The translations under genes and the position numbers were made by a program. Shown in pieces: positions 45,593 through 58,042 of a stretch of 64,000 bases of DNA (position 1 is the stretch's first letter; each line of letters opens with the position of its first letter). The notes below the pieces were generated by a model that searched no databases, had not been told where the DNA came from, and saw only the letters and a program-made list of their open reading frames with translations. The DNA comes from Caenorhabditis elegans (Eukaryota; Nematoda; Chromadorea; Rhabditida; Rhabditidae). The stretch is taken from NCBI RefSeq assembly GCF_000002985.6, contig NC_003281.10, positions 8,680,001 to 8,744,000 of the forward strand. Reading direction: 5' to 3'.

Positions 45593-48500
45593 TCAGGAAG
45601 AAGGAGGTCGTGGAGTTGTGCCACGTGGATTTTCACTAACATTTCCACCAGACGATGAGCTGCTCGGTGGACCGATGACAAGATCTTCATCTTCTGTGAA
45701 CGACTCGTTTCCATTTTCAGACTGCGATGATTCCTCCTCGTAATAATCGGTATCTAAAATGGCTCGTTATTATCATCTAAACCTTCAAAACTTTTATATC
45801 ACTCACCATTAAACAAATCATCATCTAATAGGAAATGATCGCCGGCTCTTCCAACTGGTCCATTAGCTGATGGATTCAAGCTCATAGAATGACGAAGAGT
45901 GGGTCGAACAACCGGGATCTTTGACATCGCTGCGGCAAGATCAGTGAATGAAACCGCTCGGGAAACATCGGGCTTCTCACGACGGCTCTGTTGTCTCTTG
46001 AACTTTCTTGTCTCTTTCTCGTCACCCAGAATTCCAGCACGATCGTTTGTAATCAGTTCATGACATGCTTCACGTCCATATTTCAAGCCGAGTTCCTAAA
46101 ATTACGTACTTCAAACTAGTCCGATTCTAACAAAAACTCACCATAATTTCCTGGAACTTTGGAAAATCGAGCGTCTTGAAGGGTTCAATCGGTGGTCTCA
46201 AGTAGCGACAGTACGATGCCTTCTTCACAACTTCCAACTGACGAACACATGAAACATATGCGAGACGACTTTGAATTTCTTCCATATTCAGAATACGAGG
46301 AGGAGTTCCGAATGGATTGAGTCTTTTCAGAAGAACCCACATTCCGCTTAACGAGTCACCGTAATCATACAAATTAGTCTCTTCAATTGATCCAACATCA
46401 CATGCAATCACACATCGTGCTCCAAGATTTCTCATAACATCAGCAGGAACATTGTTAACGTATCCTCCATCAAGAAGCAAATGTCCATCTTGTGGATCAC
46501 ACAATGGTGGCAAGTATCCAGCAAGTGACATTGAGGCTCTACAGTATGCCCAAAGTGGTCCAGATCGATGAACTCTCATTTCAGAAGTGCTAATGTCAGT
46601 TGAGATGCAAAAGTATGAAATCCAGAGATCTTCAATAAGTCGTTCTTCGAAGAGATCTTTGATTGAAAAATTGAATTGAGCACCAGTGAACATTGCACTA
46701 TGAGCATATGTCAGATCGAGAAGCTTTCTCCACAATGAAGACATTCCATTGAACCAGGAAGCAGCTCGAGTCTCGACAACTACATCATCTGGAGTTTCAG
46801 CATATAGCCCACCAATGAGTGATCCGATCGAAGTTCCTCCAACAATATCAACTGGAATTCCTTCTTCACGAAGAGCTCTCAATACACCAACATGAGCAGC
46901 TCCTCTAGCTCCACCTCCACCCAGTACTAGTCCGATTGCATTTCCAGTCAAGATTCTCGCAAGTCTCGAAAAATCAGATCTTCGATCCGGTGTCCAGAAC
47001 ACATTCTTTTCATAGTACTCAATAACTTCATTTTCCACACTTGTAGGTGTCATCACTTCAGCTCGGCTCATCTTTCTGAACTTCCGATTCCACTGAAGCA
47101 TTCGCTTTGGTGCACGGATATGATGATGACCAGAGAAGTAGCTGTTCTTAAGCCATTCAATTGTTCCAGACGGTGTCTTTGTACTTTCTGGCCACAAAAG
47201 GATCAATTCTTTGTTTGTACGAACACCATCCTGATTCATGTTCATCAGCTCTCTCATAAGTGTTTGCTTCTCGGGTGTCTTTCCACCGATCGCCACAACA
47301 AGAATGGCATCAGCCTGTCGCAAACAACGTCTCGTCCAGTTAGTTTGAGTAAAGTCACACTCGTAGATCACCAGTGGATACGTGTCTTCTTGAACATTCA
47401 ACCAATGCATCAATCGGAAGTCGGCTTGTCTGGAAAAATATAAATTTTAGATTCAAATTTTTATTTAATTTTGAGCTTTTTTGCACATTAATAAGGTCAC
47501 TAGACTTATTATTGAGTTTTAACTAATTAATTGTAAGATGCGACACTTACTTCTCGAGAACACTTGGATCCAAGCATGCTGCTACTTTTTGACTACTGAG
47601 GCGAAGTACACGAAGGTTTGATGAAAGTGCGTGATACAGTTCGCAAGTGAACGGAACAAGAGGCACATCAGGTGAGGCAGGAACAACTGCGATAGTATGA
47701 AGATTCTTGATATGACTCATCGGATCAGTCGCTCCCAACTCATTCGTTCTTATCACAGTTGGAGCAGCGAATGGAGCACGACGATTAGTCTGACTGTAGT
47801 ATTGACCGAGAAGTTGCACGAGACGGAATCCAACCTGCAATTCGAAAAATTAAAACAAGTATTTAATTTAAAATAAATTTTACCTGTGGATATTGCATTT
47901 TGATAAAATTCAAAAGACCCTCTGGTACCCTAGCGAGTTGTGAGAAACGGACAGCGAGTACTGTAGTTGCACGAGGTTTCTTTGTGAGCACTTCCATCAT
48001 TCCAAGAACATCTCCACGGCCAAATTCTTCGACTACAGTCTTTTTCTCAACTGAACGAAGACGTCCACTGAGAACAACGAATAAAGAGTCTGCCATATCT
48101 CCAGCACGATAACATGCATGTCCTGAATCAACAAGAACCCAGTCCAGGGCAAAGTCGACTCCACGAAGGAATGGTGAGAGACGGCGGAGAACCGAGTGAG
48201 CAACTGGTAGGTAGATCTCTGGATGAGCTTCGAGGAATCTGGAAGATTTTGAATTTTGAATAGTTTTTTTTTAAATTAAGCTTTAGAAGGTTTCAGGAAA
48301 AAAAACTAACGCAGAAAAGTCTTTCTTTTTCATAATTGCAACTCTTGTCTGGACTGCGGCCCGAATTGTGTAAAACGATGGCTCATTTGTAAGAATCTGA
48401 AGACCTCCAACAAGTTCTCGAGCAGTCACTCGGATCACTGCACTTTCATCTTCTTCATTGTTTTCCTCGTCAAACAATGATTCCTGAAAATAGTTGACGT

Positions 48501-51370
48501 ATAGGAAAATGGAATGAAAACTTGAAAATATTAGAATTTCTGAAATCAAAAAAGTTAGATTACAAAAAGTCTCCGACGTATGACAAAAAGATTCGACGAG
48601 AAATAAAAAAATTAATGGACAACTTGAGAACAAGTATCATTTAACACTAATCAACTCACCCGTTCAATCTGGGCAAAAAAATCCGAACCGTACTAAATCC
48701 ATTGAATAAGAAATTGAATAGAGAAACATTTTTCAGAAATCCGAAAACATACCTGTGCAAGAATGAGATTTCCATGAAGAACCATCATCAAAACTTCTTC
48801 TTCGGCTCCTTGTTCAATGATTACATGACCAGCTTCGTAGCTTTCCAAATGAATCTGAAATCTCTCGTTTTTTCTAGAGGTCAGGAATATAAAATTAAAA
48901 AATAAATTACCTTGCTACCGATTTGTTCAGAAACAACATCATCTGCAACAAGACCAAACGCTTCTGCCATCCATTTTCTGGCCACAATCAGCTGATCTTG
49001 CTCATCTGGAAAAATAATTTCTAATGCCGAATCAAAGATGCAAAATTTTGCAATTTTTGCGTCAAAACTACGGTACCCGGTCTCGAATCGACCAAGTTTC
49101 ATAAATTAAAAGAGTATGCACCTTTAAAGAGTACTGTAGTTCACAACTCTCGTTGTCGTGATTTTTTTTTTCGAAAATGTACTTTAGAATATTTTTAATG
49201 TTTTTCGAAATTTTAAAGTAACAGGAGAACAAATACGCAACGAGGAATTTGGAGATTTTTTTTCTTTTTTCGAAAAAAAAACGAGGAAGTGTGAACTAAA
49301 AATTGTGATATACTGAAAAATTCATAAATGCTGAGAAGTTTTTTTTTTTCAAAAACTGCAATTGTGGTAAAAACATTTGAATTTTTCAAAAAAAAATTCA
49401 AATTGTTTTCACAATTGCTTTGTTTTTTTTTTCTTTGCGTTACTCCCATTTCCGAAAAAAATTTTTTTTTTCGAATTCAGCCAAGTACAGTACTCCTTAA
49501 AGACGCATCCTTTTTTGCATTGAAGAAAATCGATCGCTTCGAAACCGAGTATCGTATTTTTTGTGTAAAAACCATAATATCCTTTGATATAAACGTACTG
49601 TCGTTAATATTGAATGGTTTCTCTTTCTTTTTCAGCGACAAAGAGAGTTGAAGTTTGGATGTACTGCTTCCATTTCGATGCCTATCGTCGTCTCGTCGCT
49701 AAAATTACACATTTCACAATTTGACAACAACTTTTTGAAAACTTACTCTTCTCATCAACTCACTGCTCAATCCCATATACTGATGAAGTGTCGTCAATGT
49801 GACGTGAAGAAGACGAGTGATCACAATTTGGATCGGTCTGATCCATGCTTCTGGATTTTTATGATAAGACTCTCGGAAAGATGTAATTGGAAACTTTGCG
49901 ACTCTACATGGATCAGCTGCTTTCAATGCAACAGTTCGAAAGATTGATGGGAAATCCATGAGAATATCAAGCATTGAAAGTAATGAAAAGAAGCTGCCAC
50001 CAGCTGGAATACATTTGACAAGATATTCTTTGCCTTCCATGTGCTGAAAATTTTTGGCTTCGATATTTTAAAATCTTCCTAATTTTTAGCCTACACGAAT
50101 ATGAACTGTCAATTCTCCATCTATTGCAACATATATCGCATCATCTGATTCTCCAGGCTTTACAATATAATCACCAGCTTGGAAGGATCGAACTTCAATC
50201 TCTCGAGGATCAAGCTTCCACTCGGATGGCAGTTCGAGCATTCTGTAATTTAATTTATAATTTCAATTGAGTCTCATCTAAACATACTTGAGATTATGAA
50301 GGATATAGAAAATCTCTGGCTGCAAGTTTTGTGGAATTTCTGGTAGATCAGTTGGTTCGAAGAACTCTTGTGGTGGACGAACACGAGTATCCTTGTTATT
50401 CTCTTGATTCTGCCGGAAATAAGATCGACTTCCACGACGGATCAAACTGAAAATATCAATGTTTTGACCAAGATTAGAAGATCTAAACAAACTCTTTAGC
50501 CAATTGGAATGCAGTTGATTGTCGACGCCGACTGGAGTTTCCATGCTTGCTACGCCTACGTGGAACTGATCCTCCACCCATCACAACATTCGCATTTTCT
50601 TCGTCTGATGATTCATCTGTTGGAGTGCGACCAGGAGAGTCTTGCTATAATTTTAAATATTTAACTTCATTATTTCTTCAATTTTCAAAGCTTACCACAA
50701 GACTTTTGTATAGTTTTTTGGCCCAATCTCTCTTTCTCATACGCCTTGCACCTGAAAGATTCGATCCACTTGCTGAATTGACCATATTGAGATTGAGTGA
50801 AGTCGGTGGTTCAATCGTTTGCGTATTAGTCGGAGTTCCTGATTTAGGTGATCCATTGACACGTATTTCATCATCTTCGTTGTCCGTCTCCAAAATTGTC
50901 GGAACTTTTTTGCTGCGTTCTTCTGTAATTCGATCAAAACAGGAGATTATAATATATTGGGAATCGAAAAGCTCACTGTTTGGAGAATTTCTGGATGATG
51001 GAGTGGCACTGGAGCTGGCTGATGATGGAGTATTTGAATAACCAAAAAGATAGTAGGAGACGAAGAATGCGGCGGCTCCAATTATGCAAACAGTGAATAG
51101 AATAAGGAGAACCTGAAAAATTGAAATATTTGAAAAAAATAGGGAAAACGTAGTGGCTCAAATTTTTGTTTTTTTTTAGAATTGCTGCGCAAATATCTGA
51201 TCTAGTTTCGCGATTTTTAGATTTTTCGACTATATTAATTGGTTTTTCTTAATTCTTTCTTAGGAAAACCCAATGAATTTAGCCAGAAACTCAAATTTCG
51301 GCAAACTTACATGATTATAAATGAATGTGACAAGAAAAATGAGAGGTGCAAATAAGGAATAGAAGAAACT
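45593..51370 (-). CDS. Neuropathy target esterase family lysophospholipase (PNPLA6/7 type)
   Basis: Seventeen exons (51370-51311, 51112-50977, 50922-50696, 50644-50493, 50446-50288, 50242-50095, 50043-49747, 49698-49665, 49005-48911, 48854-48753, 48692-48660, 48483-48311, 48238-47884, 47834-47551, 47429-46142, 46095-45807, 45753-45593) give about 1330 residues. An amino-terminal membrane anchor (IFLVTFIYNHVLLILFTV) precedes three cyclic-nucleotide-binding-like domains (about 245-400, 445-560, 560-690). The patatin domain shows GLVLGGGGARG (about 918-928), nucleophile motif GTSIG (Ser near 952) and the aspartate of DGGYVNN (near 1072). It hydrolyses phosphatidylcholine or lysophosphatidylcholine on the ER face. 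Exon 49698-49665 (34 bases) is tentative but needed to keep frame. The first exon could extend upstream in frame (VIS before Met). I believe this is ZK370.4. Confidence 0.93.
49068..49560. repeat. Dispersed inverted repeat, split copy in NTE intron
   Basis: Left module acggtacccggtctcgaatcg with cctttaaagagtactgtagt (49071-49140) faces cagtactccttaaagacgca ... cttcgaaaccgagtatcgta (49485-49558). About 340 bases of A/T-rich sequence lies between. It fills the intron next to the 34-base microexon. Confidence 0.65.
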
Positions 51371-54300
51371 CATCGAGATAACCGCATTCGATTGTGTAGT
51401 ATTGCTGAAATTATTTAATTAGGGTGAAATTGTGAAACAGGAGACAATTTAGAACACGTGAAAATAGAAATTGAAAAACAATTGAAAAATAGTGTAAAGT
51501 GTCAATAAAAATTTGTTTGATTCAAGTTTAAAATCAATTTGTGAATAATTTGGAATTTTAAAGATATATTTTCAAAAATTCAGAGTTATTTGCTAATAGT
51601 GAACTCTTTTTGTTTTTTTTTCTTCAAAATATCAGGTGTGTCACAACTATAAGAAAGCAACAACATTTATAAAAAACATGCTGTTTGATGCTTTACAGTT
51701 CAGGTGACAATAATGAATCAGGCAAAGTGACCTACGATAAGGTCAACAACTAGGGGAACGCCAGTTTTCCTTCAACATTGGACACATTTTTTTTTTAATT
51801 TAAACCTAAGAAAACTTTTATGTTTATAAAATATTTGAGAGAAAAACAAAAGTTTTGGATATGAATATTGTTATGCAAAGCGAGATAGTATCATCTCCTA
51901 ATATAGACTTAGACAGTTCGAGAAAGAAAACGGACGGAATTGGGGAATTGAAGTGGAGCCACCGAAAACTCGTTATAATTTATGAGAAGCCAGTGGAAAA
52001 AAAAAGATGACTCTTTTTTAGTTTTTTTTTCACTGGTCTTCTTCTTCCAAATTCATACTTTCGCTACATTTATTAATGCATTCATGCCGTCAAAAAATCA
52101 AGTTCCATCGTCATCCCAATCATCATCACCCCTGCGGGGACAGACAACCCACGTGGGGTATCCTCTTGATTTGTGTAAAAAAAGTGTGAGTGTAGATATC
52201 AGTTTAGTGAGGAAGATAAGAGAAGAAGAAGGCGACTGAAAAATAAGAATCATCATCTTCCCAAGTGTTCTGTTATGCTCCTCAATTCTCATTCTGACAA
52301 AAAATGTGTGTAGTGACACTACATTTTTTTGTTCGAGGAAAATTGAAATTTGAGAACATTGAGAGAATAGAATACAAATACAAAAAAATAATGGGTTCAT
52401 AGAATGAAACTTCGGACAAAAATTTGAAAAAGGAGCAATTTTGCATCAAATAATACGGTATCTCGACGCGACTTGAATATAAAAAGGTATGTGCCTTCAA
52501 GGAGTACTGTAATTTGAAACTGGTTGCGGAAATTATGATTTTTCTCACGATTCTTTATACCGTTTTTATTGTTTTTCAATAAACTAAAATATTTATTTTT
52601 ATCGAAAATCTATGAAAAATTTATGAAAATTCCGCAGAAACGAAAATTCGAAAATACAGTACTCTTTAAGGGCGCACATCTTCTCAGTATTCAGAAATTT
52701 GTCATGTCAAGACCGGATACCGTATTTTTAGCACAAAAATCGCACAGAAAATGTAGTCTGAGAATTAGAATGATGATTTGAACAGCACAGAAACATTTCG
52801 ATAGTGTTCGAAAATAAAAATCTTATTTGCAATGCTCACTGTTAAAACATATTTCTGATTTGTAAAAAAATTATGGTTTCAAAAGCAAATTTCAAAAGTT
52901 TCACAGAACTAAAGTTCAAACGTTGAAAACTTGTTTGAGATTAGAACGGGAGCTAGAAACCTAGAAACCACTGCGTAGGAAAATGCAATGAAATGAAAAT
53001 TGAAATCAGGCAAATTATATTTATATACATTACTGTGATGTTCTGAAGGTGAAGAGAATACGAGTTAGTTTATTACATTACTTAACTAAGGAAACTAAGG
53101 AATAAACAAGTTAGTTAGTGAGTTCAAGTTATACGATCCAATACCCAACAATAACACCTGAAGAGAATTTAAGATTCCAGTGCTTTGAACCTTTCAAAAA
53201 GCAGCATAAAAAGCCACAGCAGCTGACATTGAACATCGTGATTTAAAAGAGATTTGTTAGAAGACAACAAAATATCTGGAAGATGGAAATCGAAATTTGT
53301 TCTATGAAACTTTCATGTTTGTTGACATTGCATTCAACTGACTTCGATGGAAAGTTGAGATGATGTTTCAAAGGACAATATGCCCTTCACATGACGATTG
53401 AGCGTTCAATCAGTGATTATCTGCCTGAATGAATGAGACAGTTAGCAAGAGGGTGTAAGTGAGAGAAAAAGTGTAAGAGGTTTCTATCGTCCGACACTTT
53501 TTAGTCAATATTGACATTACAGTAGGTGAGGAGAATTGTTATTTCATAAGAAAAAGAACTGAGAGTGCATGGGTGTAATATGGAACGTTTTGCAAAAACT
53601 CTTTGATTTTTTTTCAGTGATAACTCTTACTTATAGCCACTAAAATACACTACAGTACGTAATCGTAGTATATTTTAGGGTATAACATATCAAAATATAA
53701 ATTTTAGAAGCATTTTCAACAAATATTCAAATTAGCTTAGGAGATTCGCATAAATCAAAAAAAAACTGTCAAAAATGTAGAGAATGCGGAAACATAGAAC
53801 TAACAAAAAATGTCAAAAGCACAATTCCTTATCATTAAAACTTAAAATACTCTAAAATTGTCTACTTTTATGTCACGTGGGGTCTGAACAAAAGAAATGA
53901 CGATAGCTGCTGATAAGAAATGAAAACTGACGAATGACTGATAGGAGGTAGAAGATCAACTCGAGCATATCTTAAAAACTAATTAAGTTACTGGGAATCG
54001 AATTCTTAGTGCTTTTTGAAACGAAAGTGGACGAATCTTAAATACTTCAATTTGAGATTTGTATTAATAATTCATTGCCAAAAAAGTAAACTGAAATCTT
54101 CAAAAAAAAAAGGCAACATTTGAAAATTTACAGAATTTTTCGCTTTTTCGCTCATTTTTTAAACATGAAAAAAAAAAGTACTCGTACATATTTCTTATCT
54201 ATGATTTGGAATAATTAAAAATAACTTTTTCTTTCATCACAAAAATGTTTTCTTGCAACATCAGCATGTCCGAGTGTCAGAATAAAATATAAAGGCGATC

Positions 54301-55297
54301 AGGTTGATGTCCATTAATCATTAATCAAGAAGATATCTCCCATGAAAACATCAACAAGGAGCAAGAGTGTCTGTGTGGGACGATGAGAAACAGAAGACAT
54401 AAGAAAAAATACTTGAGGAATGGAAAACTGAATAACTCTCAGGTTGCAAAGAGAAAGTGCAAATAGTGGGAATCGCAGAGAAGCAGAGTGACTGACATTG
54501 GGTAGGCGTACGAAAAGACTGACAAACAGGTGGCATGAGGAAGCACAACTAAAAAAAACTGACGGGACAGGCGACTTTTGAAAGTTTCCAAGCGGATTAG
54601 CCTAGCCTAAGGGTACAAAGGGAGCAAGAGACTCAGACAGATTGACAGAAAAGTGGCAGAAGCAGCAGCAGCAATAGAATCAAACAAACAAAGACTGTTT
54701 CGATAGACATCAATGATATGAACTATGTACCCATATTCTGTTCAATGACAGGTACTCCGTCTCAAATGACCAATGTGAAATAGAGCGAATGATTGTTGTG
54801 ACCCAGATGTTGTAATTTTTTCGCAATTATTGCATCATGCAGGTGACCTTATAGTTTGTGTTTTGAACACTCAATATCTAGATAAGCTCAATTAAGCTTG
54901 AAATCCAACAGTCTTGTCTTCAGAAAATTATGTCGTTAACGAAAACCATCGAATTATAAATACTTTGAATACGTACTGGAGAGTATGCATAAGAATTTTA
55001 AGAATTGAGTCATTTTTTGTAGCTCTTGAAATGGTTTTACTTTGCAGAATTAAAAAAAACTAGCTAGAATGACTCCTTCTTAAATATTTGCTAACAAGCA
55101 CATGACTCTTTGGGAATTTGGCCAATTCTATTTATTCTGTGAGAATTTTTGGAGCTTCAGAAGTGCAGAATTTGAGAAAAACTTCCCGCTTATTCGAAAA
55201 GTGAGGAAAGGATAAGAAAATAATGTGCTTTATTCAAAAATTAAAAATTTTATCTAGCTATTTCGAATGTGATGAGGACTTCAAATTTCAAGATATA
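51371..55297. other. Gene-poor region upstream of the NTE gene
   Basis: About 3.9 kb with no supported coding exon. It probably holds the NTE promoter. It carries a copy of the dispersed inverted repeat (52450-52735). Short ORFs (51982-52239, 52569-52781, 54351-54548) have no domain and poor splice context. An agcagcagcagcaat triplet run lies at 54661-54675. Confidence 0.45.
52450..52735. repeat. Dispersed inverted repeat, intergenic copy
   Basis: The left end atacggtatctcgacgcgac, with gccttcaaggagtactgtaa, is mirrored at the right by acagtactctttaagggcgc and gtcaagaccggataccgtat. Arms are diverged but collinear. The order of modules is the same as in the copies at 24088 and 49068. Confidence 0.7.
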
Positions 55298-56550
55298 TTA
55301 GGTTGGTCAAAAAGTCTTTGCAAAATTTTGATTTTTTTTTGGAAGTAGTATTTTTTCAAAGCGAACAAGATTCAATGGGTAATATATTTACCATTAATGC
55401 CTATGACTTCTTGCCAACACAACGGAAGTTGAACAGTACCCTCCGCCTAGAACTCCTGCGATTAGGAGGCAAAGAAGTCGTCCAACCCCGTTTCGACGAC
55501 CTTTCGATCATGAAACTTCTGCCCGGCAAGGTGATTCTGGAGTGAGCGGAACAGATGGTAGTCAGTAGGAGCCAAGCCCGGCGAATACGATGGGTAAGAC
55601 AAAATTTGGATTCCGACTGTCTGGAGCTTCTGGCGGGTCTTAAAAGTTGTATGCGGTCTTGCGTTGTCATGGAGCAGCAACAACTTTGATCCTCTAGGGC
55701 GATGTAATCGATGAGCATGGACCACCTTTTCCAATTAAATGCAGTATAGGCCAGCGTTGATTGTAGCAAAGTCTGGAAGAAGCTCTCTGGAAATGACACC
55801 CTTACTGTCCCGCCCAATTGAGAGAAGCACTTTTTTTCCGTGAAGTTCTCATTTGAGGTCAGGTGTCGCGGTTTCCTCGACCGGGACCCACTCTTTTTTC
55901 CTGGTATGGCTAACATACAATACCCATTTATCATTTCCAGTAATGATATCTTTAACCCAGTCCGTTGTTCGTTTCCTAGTGAGCAGCGAAAGAGAGAGGT
56001 CACAAAGCAATTTTTCTGAGAATCGGACAATTTGTGAGGAACGAGTTGACCGAACTTTTCTATCTTTCCGGTTTTTTGGAGATGGTTGATGATGATTCTT
56101 TGGGGATGCTTGAGAGTCGCAGAAAGTTCGCGTGACGTTGCTCTTGAATCATCTTCCAGGGCTCTCGAAATATCCTCATCGATATCCAAACGAGAGCGAT
56201 CTTATCTTGGTTTATCATCGAGATCGTAGTTCTTTTTCGTGAACTTTTCGAACCAAAACTTCATGGTATTGTAGGTGACAGAGCTCTTGCCTAACACTAC
56301 ACACATGTTACGACGAGCTTCGTTGCAATTGCAGCTTTGGGGGAACTCGTACAGAAAAACGCCTCGGAGGGCGTGACGTTCGGCGAGCAAATTCTCGGTC
56401 ATTTTGAACAGCACCCAAAAGTTTTTTTAAATATATTAAACATGCACATTACGTACTATGCAAATAAAAAAACAGAATCAGGAAAAAATGAATTAACGCT
56501 GAGAAATGAAGAAAAGTACAAATTTTGCAAAGACTTTTTGACCAACCTAA
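55298..56550 (-). mobile_element. Decayed mariner-type transposon
   Basis: The element is about 1.25 kb, bounded by TA at 55296-55297 and 56551-56552. Terminal inverted repeats of about 28 bases begin TTAGGTTGGTCAAAAAGTCT at both ends. It carries a broken mariner transposase on the minus strand. Size, target and termini fit the irritans-like mariner group. Confidence 0.9.
55401..56414 (-). pseudogene. Mariner transposase pseudogene
   Basis: The reading begins MTENLLAERHALRGVFLYEF in one frame (about 56402 downward) and breaks after FTKKNYDLDDKPR near 56205. Another frame picks up the second helix-turn-helix (DEDISRALEDDSRATSRELS). The catalytic half is spread over more than one frame: KVVHAHRLHRPRGSKLLLLH, DNARPHTTF and SYSPGLAPTDYHLFRSLQNH (the mariner DD34D triad region) read in the 55734-55462 frame. 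At least two frameshifts mean it cannot make a full protein. Confidence 0.85.
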
Positions 56551-56552
56551 TA

Positions 56553-58042
56553 GAAAATTAAAATTAAAATTTCGAATTGAAAAAAACGAATGCTTTACTG
56601 GCTGATTTTCCTAGAAAAATGGATATTGCAGGAAACGATGACGGAAAAGCTTTGAAAATTGTTCCCCTTTTTAAAATTTCGTTTTTCAAAGCGAAAGAAA
56701 CCAAAAACTGCCACACAACGCATCTTTCTTCCATTACGTACTCCGTCGAAGAAAGAAAAAAGAGAAAAGGCGCGGATATTCGAGCATTTTCTTCTCAGTC
56801 CGGCCTCCGTGATGCCGAAAAAAACCAAAGGACATACACGTCGTGCAGCAAAAAAACGAAAAGATTTGTGGGAAGGAGAATTCCTAAGGGACCTGACTAG
56901 AAAAAAACGACCTGGAGGAAAACGTGTGGTGATCAATTTTAATAGGAAATTCTGTGTACGCGAAGTAAGCAGGAATAAATGTGAGAAAGAGATAAAAAAT
57001 TATATTAGATAGAATTATGAATTTTTAACCGTTTTTTTCGAAAAAAGAAACCGAATAAATCAGAAAAACAACCGTTCGAAACTGAAAACAAATGAAAAAT
57101 TACAAAAAATATAACAGGAAAAAAGTCAACAAAAACTGCGCCGCACTCTTGCATGTCTAAACCACGCCCACTTTTCTGTGCCAGCGCCATTTTTGTAGCT
57201 TTTTAAAGTTTTTTGAATCAATTCAGAGCTGGACTTTTCGTCAAAGAAATAGTTTCAATTAATTTAAAAGTTATAATTTTTATTTAAAAAATATTTGAAA
57301 ACTCGTATAGTAGCTTAAAATATTTAAAAAAAAAACATTTCAAACAACAAAGAAAGCGCCTAAACAGAAAAGTATAGAAACAGAGAAATATTTGCACTTT
57401 CTGAAGATAGCAAAAAGTACAGATAATTCTATATAAATTTCCAGAAAAGGAGATTTTTTAATGTGCCGCACATCTATGTTCTCAATTGAACTCCATGGAA
57501 GCATTCAAATGTGAAAAGGCGCTCACAAAAACACCAAGATTTCCATGGCACATCGTCAGCTTCTCATCCTAGTAGTCGTCGCCGAGTGCGCAGCGCGAAA
57601 ATTAAATTGTTTTGTCATGGAAGAAAAAGATGGAAAGAAGAATCTTCTCTTCTTTTTTCCACAAACTTGTCAAATTCAAATGTATGAGTTTGAATGATTT
57701 ATTCCAAAGTTGTGAGTCTAATTCGGGAGGGATTTCAAATCACAACGAACTCGTGAAATACGGGGAGAGAAGAAAAAGAAGAAGAATAGAGCCCATCGCA
57801 CCTACAAACGATTATATACAAAAAAAATGTCCGAGAAAGAGTAGAGCTAGAAGAAGTTTCAGAAAGAAAACAAATAATTTTGCTAGAAATGTTTTATATA
57901 CAACAGAATTCTCGGGATTTGATGGACACCGGATAGACAGAAACGGAGAACAGTAGAAGTAAAAAGACGAATAAAATGAATGGCTAGAATATATTCACAA
58001 CTTACAAAAAAAGAGCAATAAATACAAAAAACTCGAGTACGA
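56553..58042. other. Intergenic stretch between mariner and pdhk-2
   Basis: AT- and purine-rich sequence, ending with the pdhk-2 3' untranslated region. The Lys/Arg-rich open frames at 56577-56900, 56659-57012 and 57612-57956 owe their composition to purine-rich DNA; I see no domain. Possible promoter-like GC patches lie near 57570-57600. Confidence 0.4.

Noticed and set aside
47120..47443. 107-residue plus-strand open frame
   Set aside because: Lies opposite the NTE patatin exon, which has clear catalytic motifs in the other direction.
50547..51041. 164-residue plus-strand open frame
   Set aside because: It is antisense to verified NTE exons 50922-50696 and 51112-50977, and its sequence has no domain. 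It is a shadow of the real coding strand.
51982..52239. 85-residue frame with a hydrophobic start
   Set aside because: The serine-rich tail looks like chance, there is no acceptor or polyadenylation context, and the overlapping minus frame is open as well.
56577..57012. Overlapping basic open frames right of the mariner
   Set aside because: Both plus frames and the minus frame are open here, which is typical of low-complexity sequence; no homology recognised.
57612..57956. Lys/Arg-rich 114-residue plus-strand frame near pdhk-2
   Set aside because: The composition follows the purine-rich DNA, there is no domain or splice context, and it runs into the pdhk-2 3' region.
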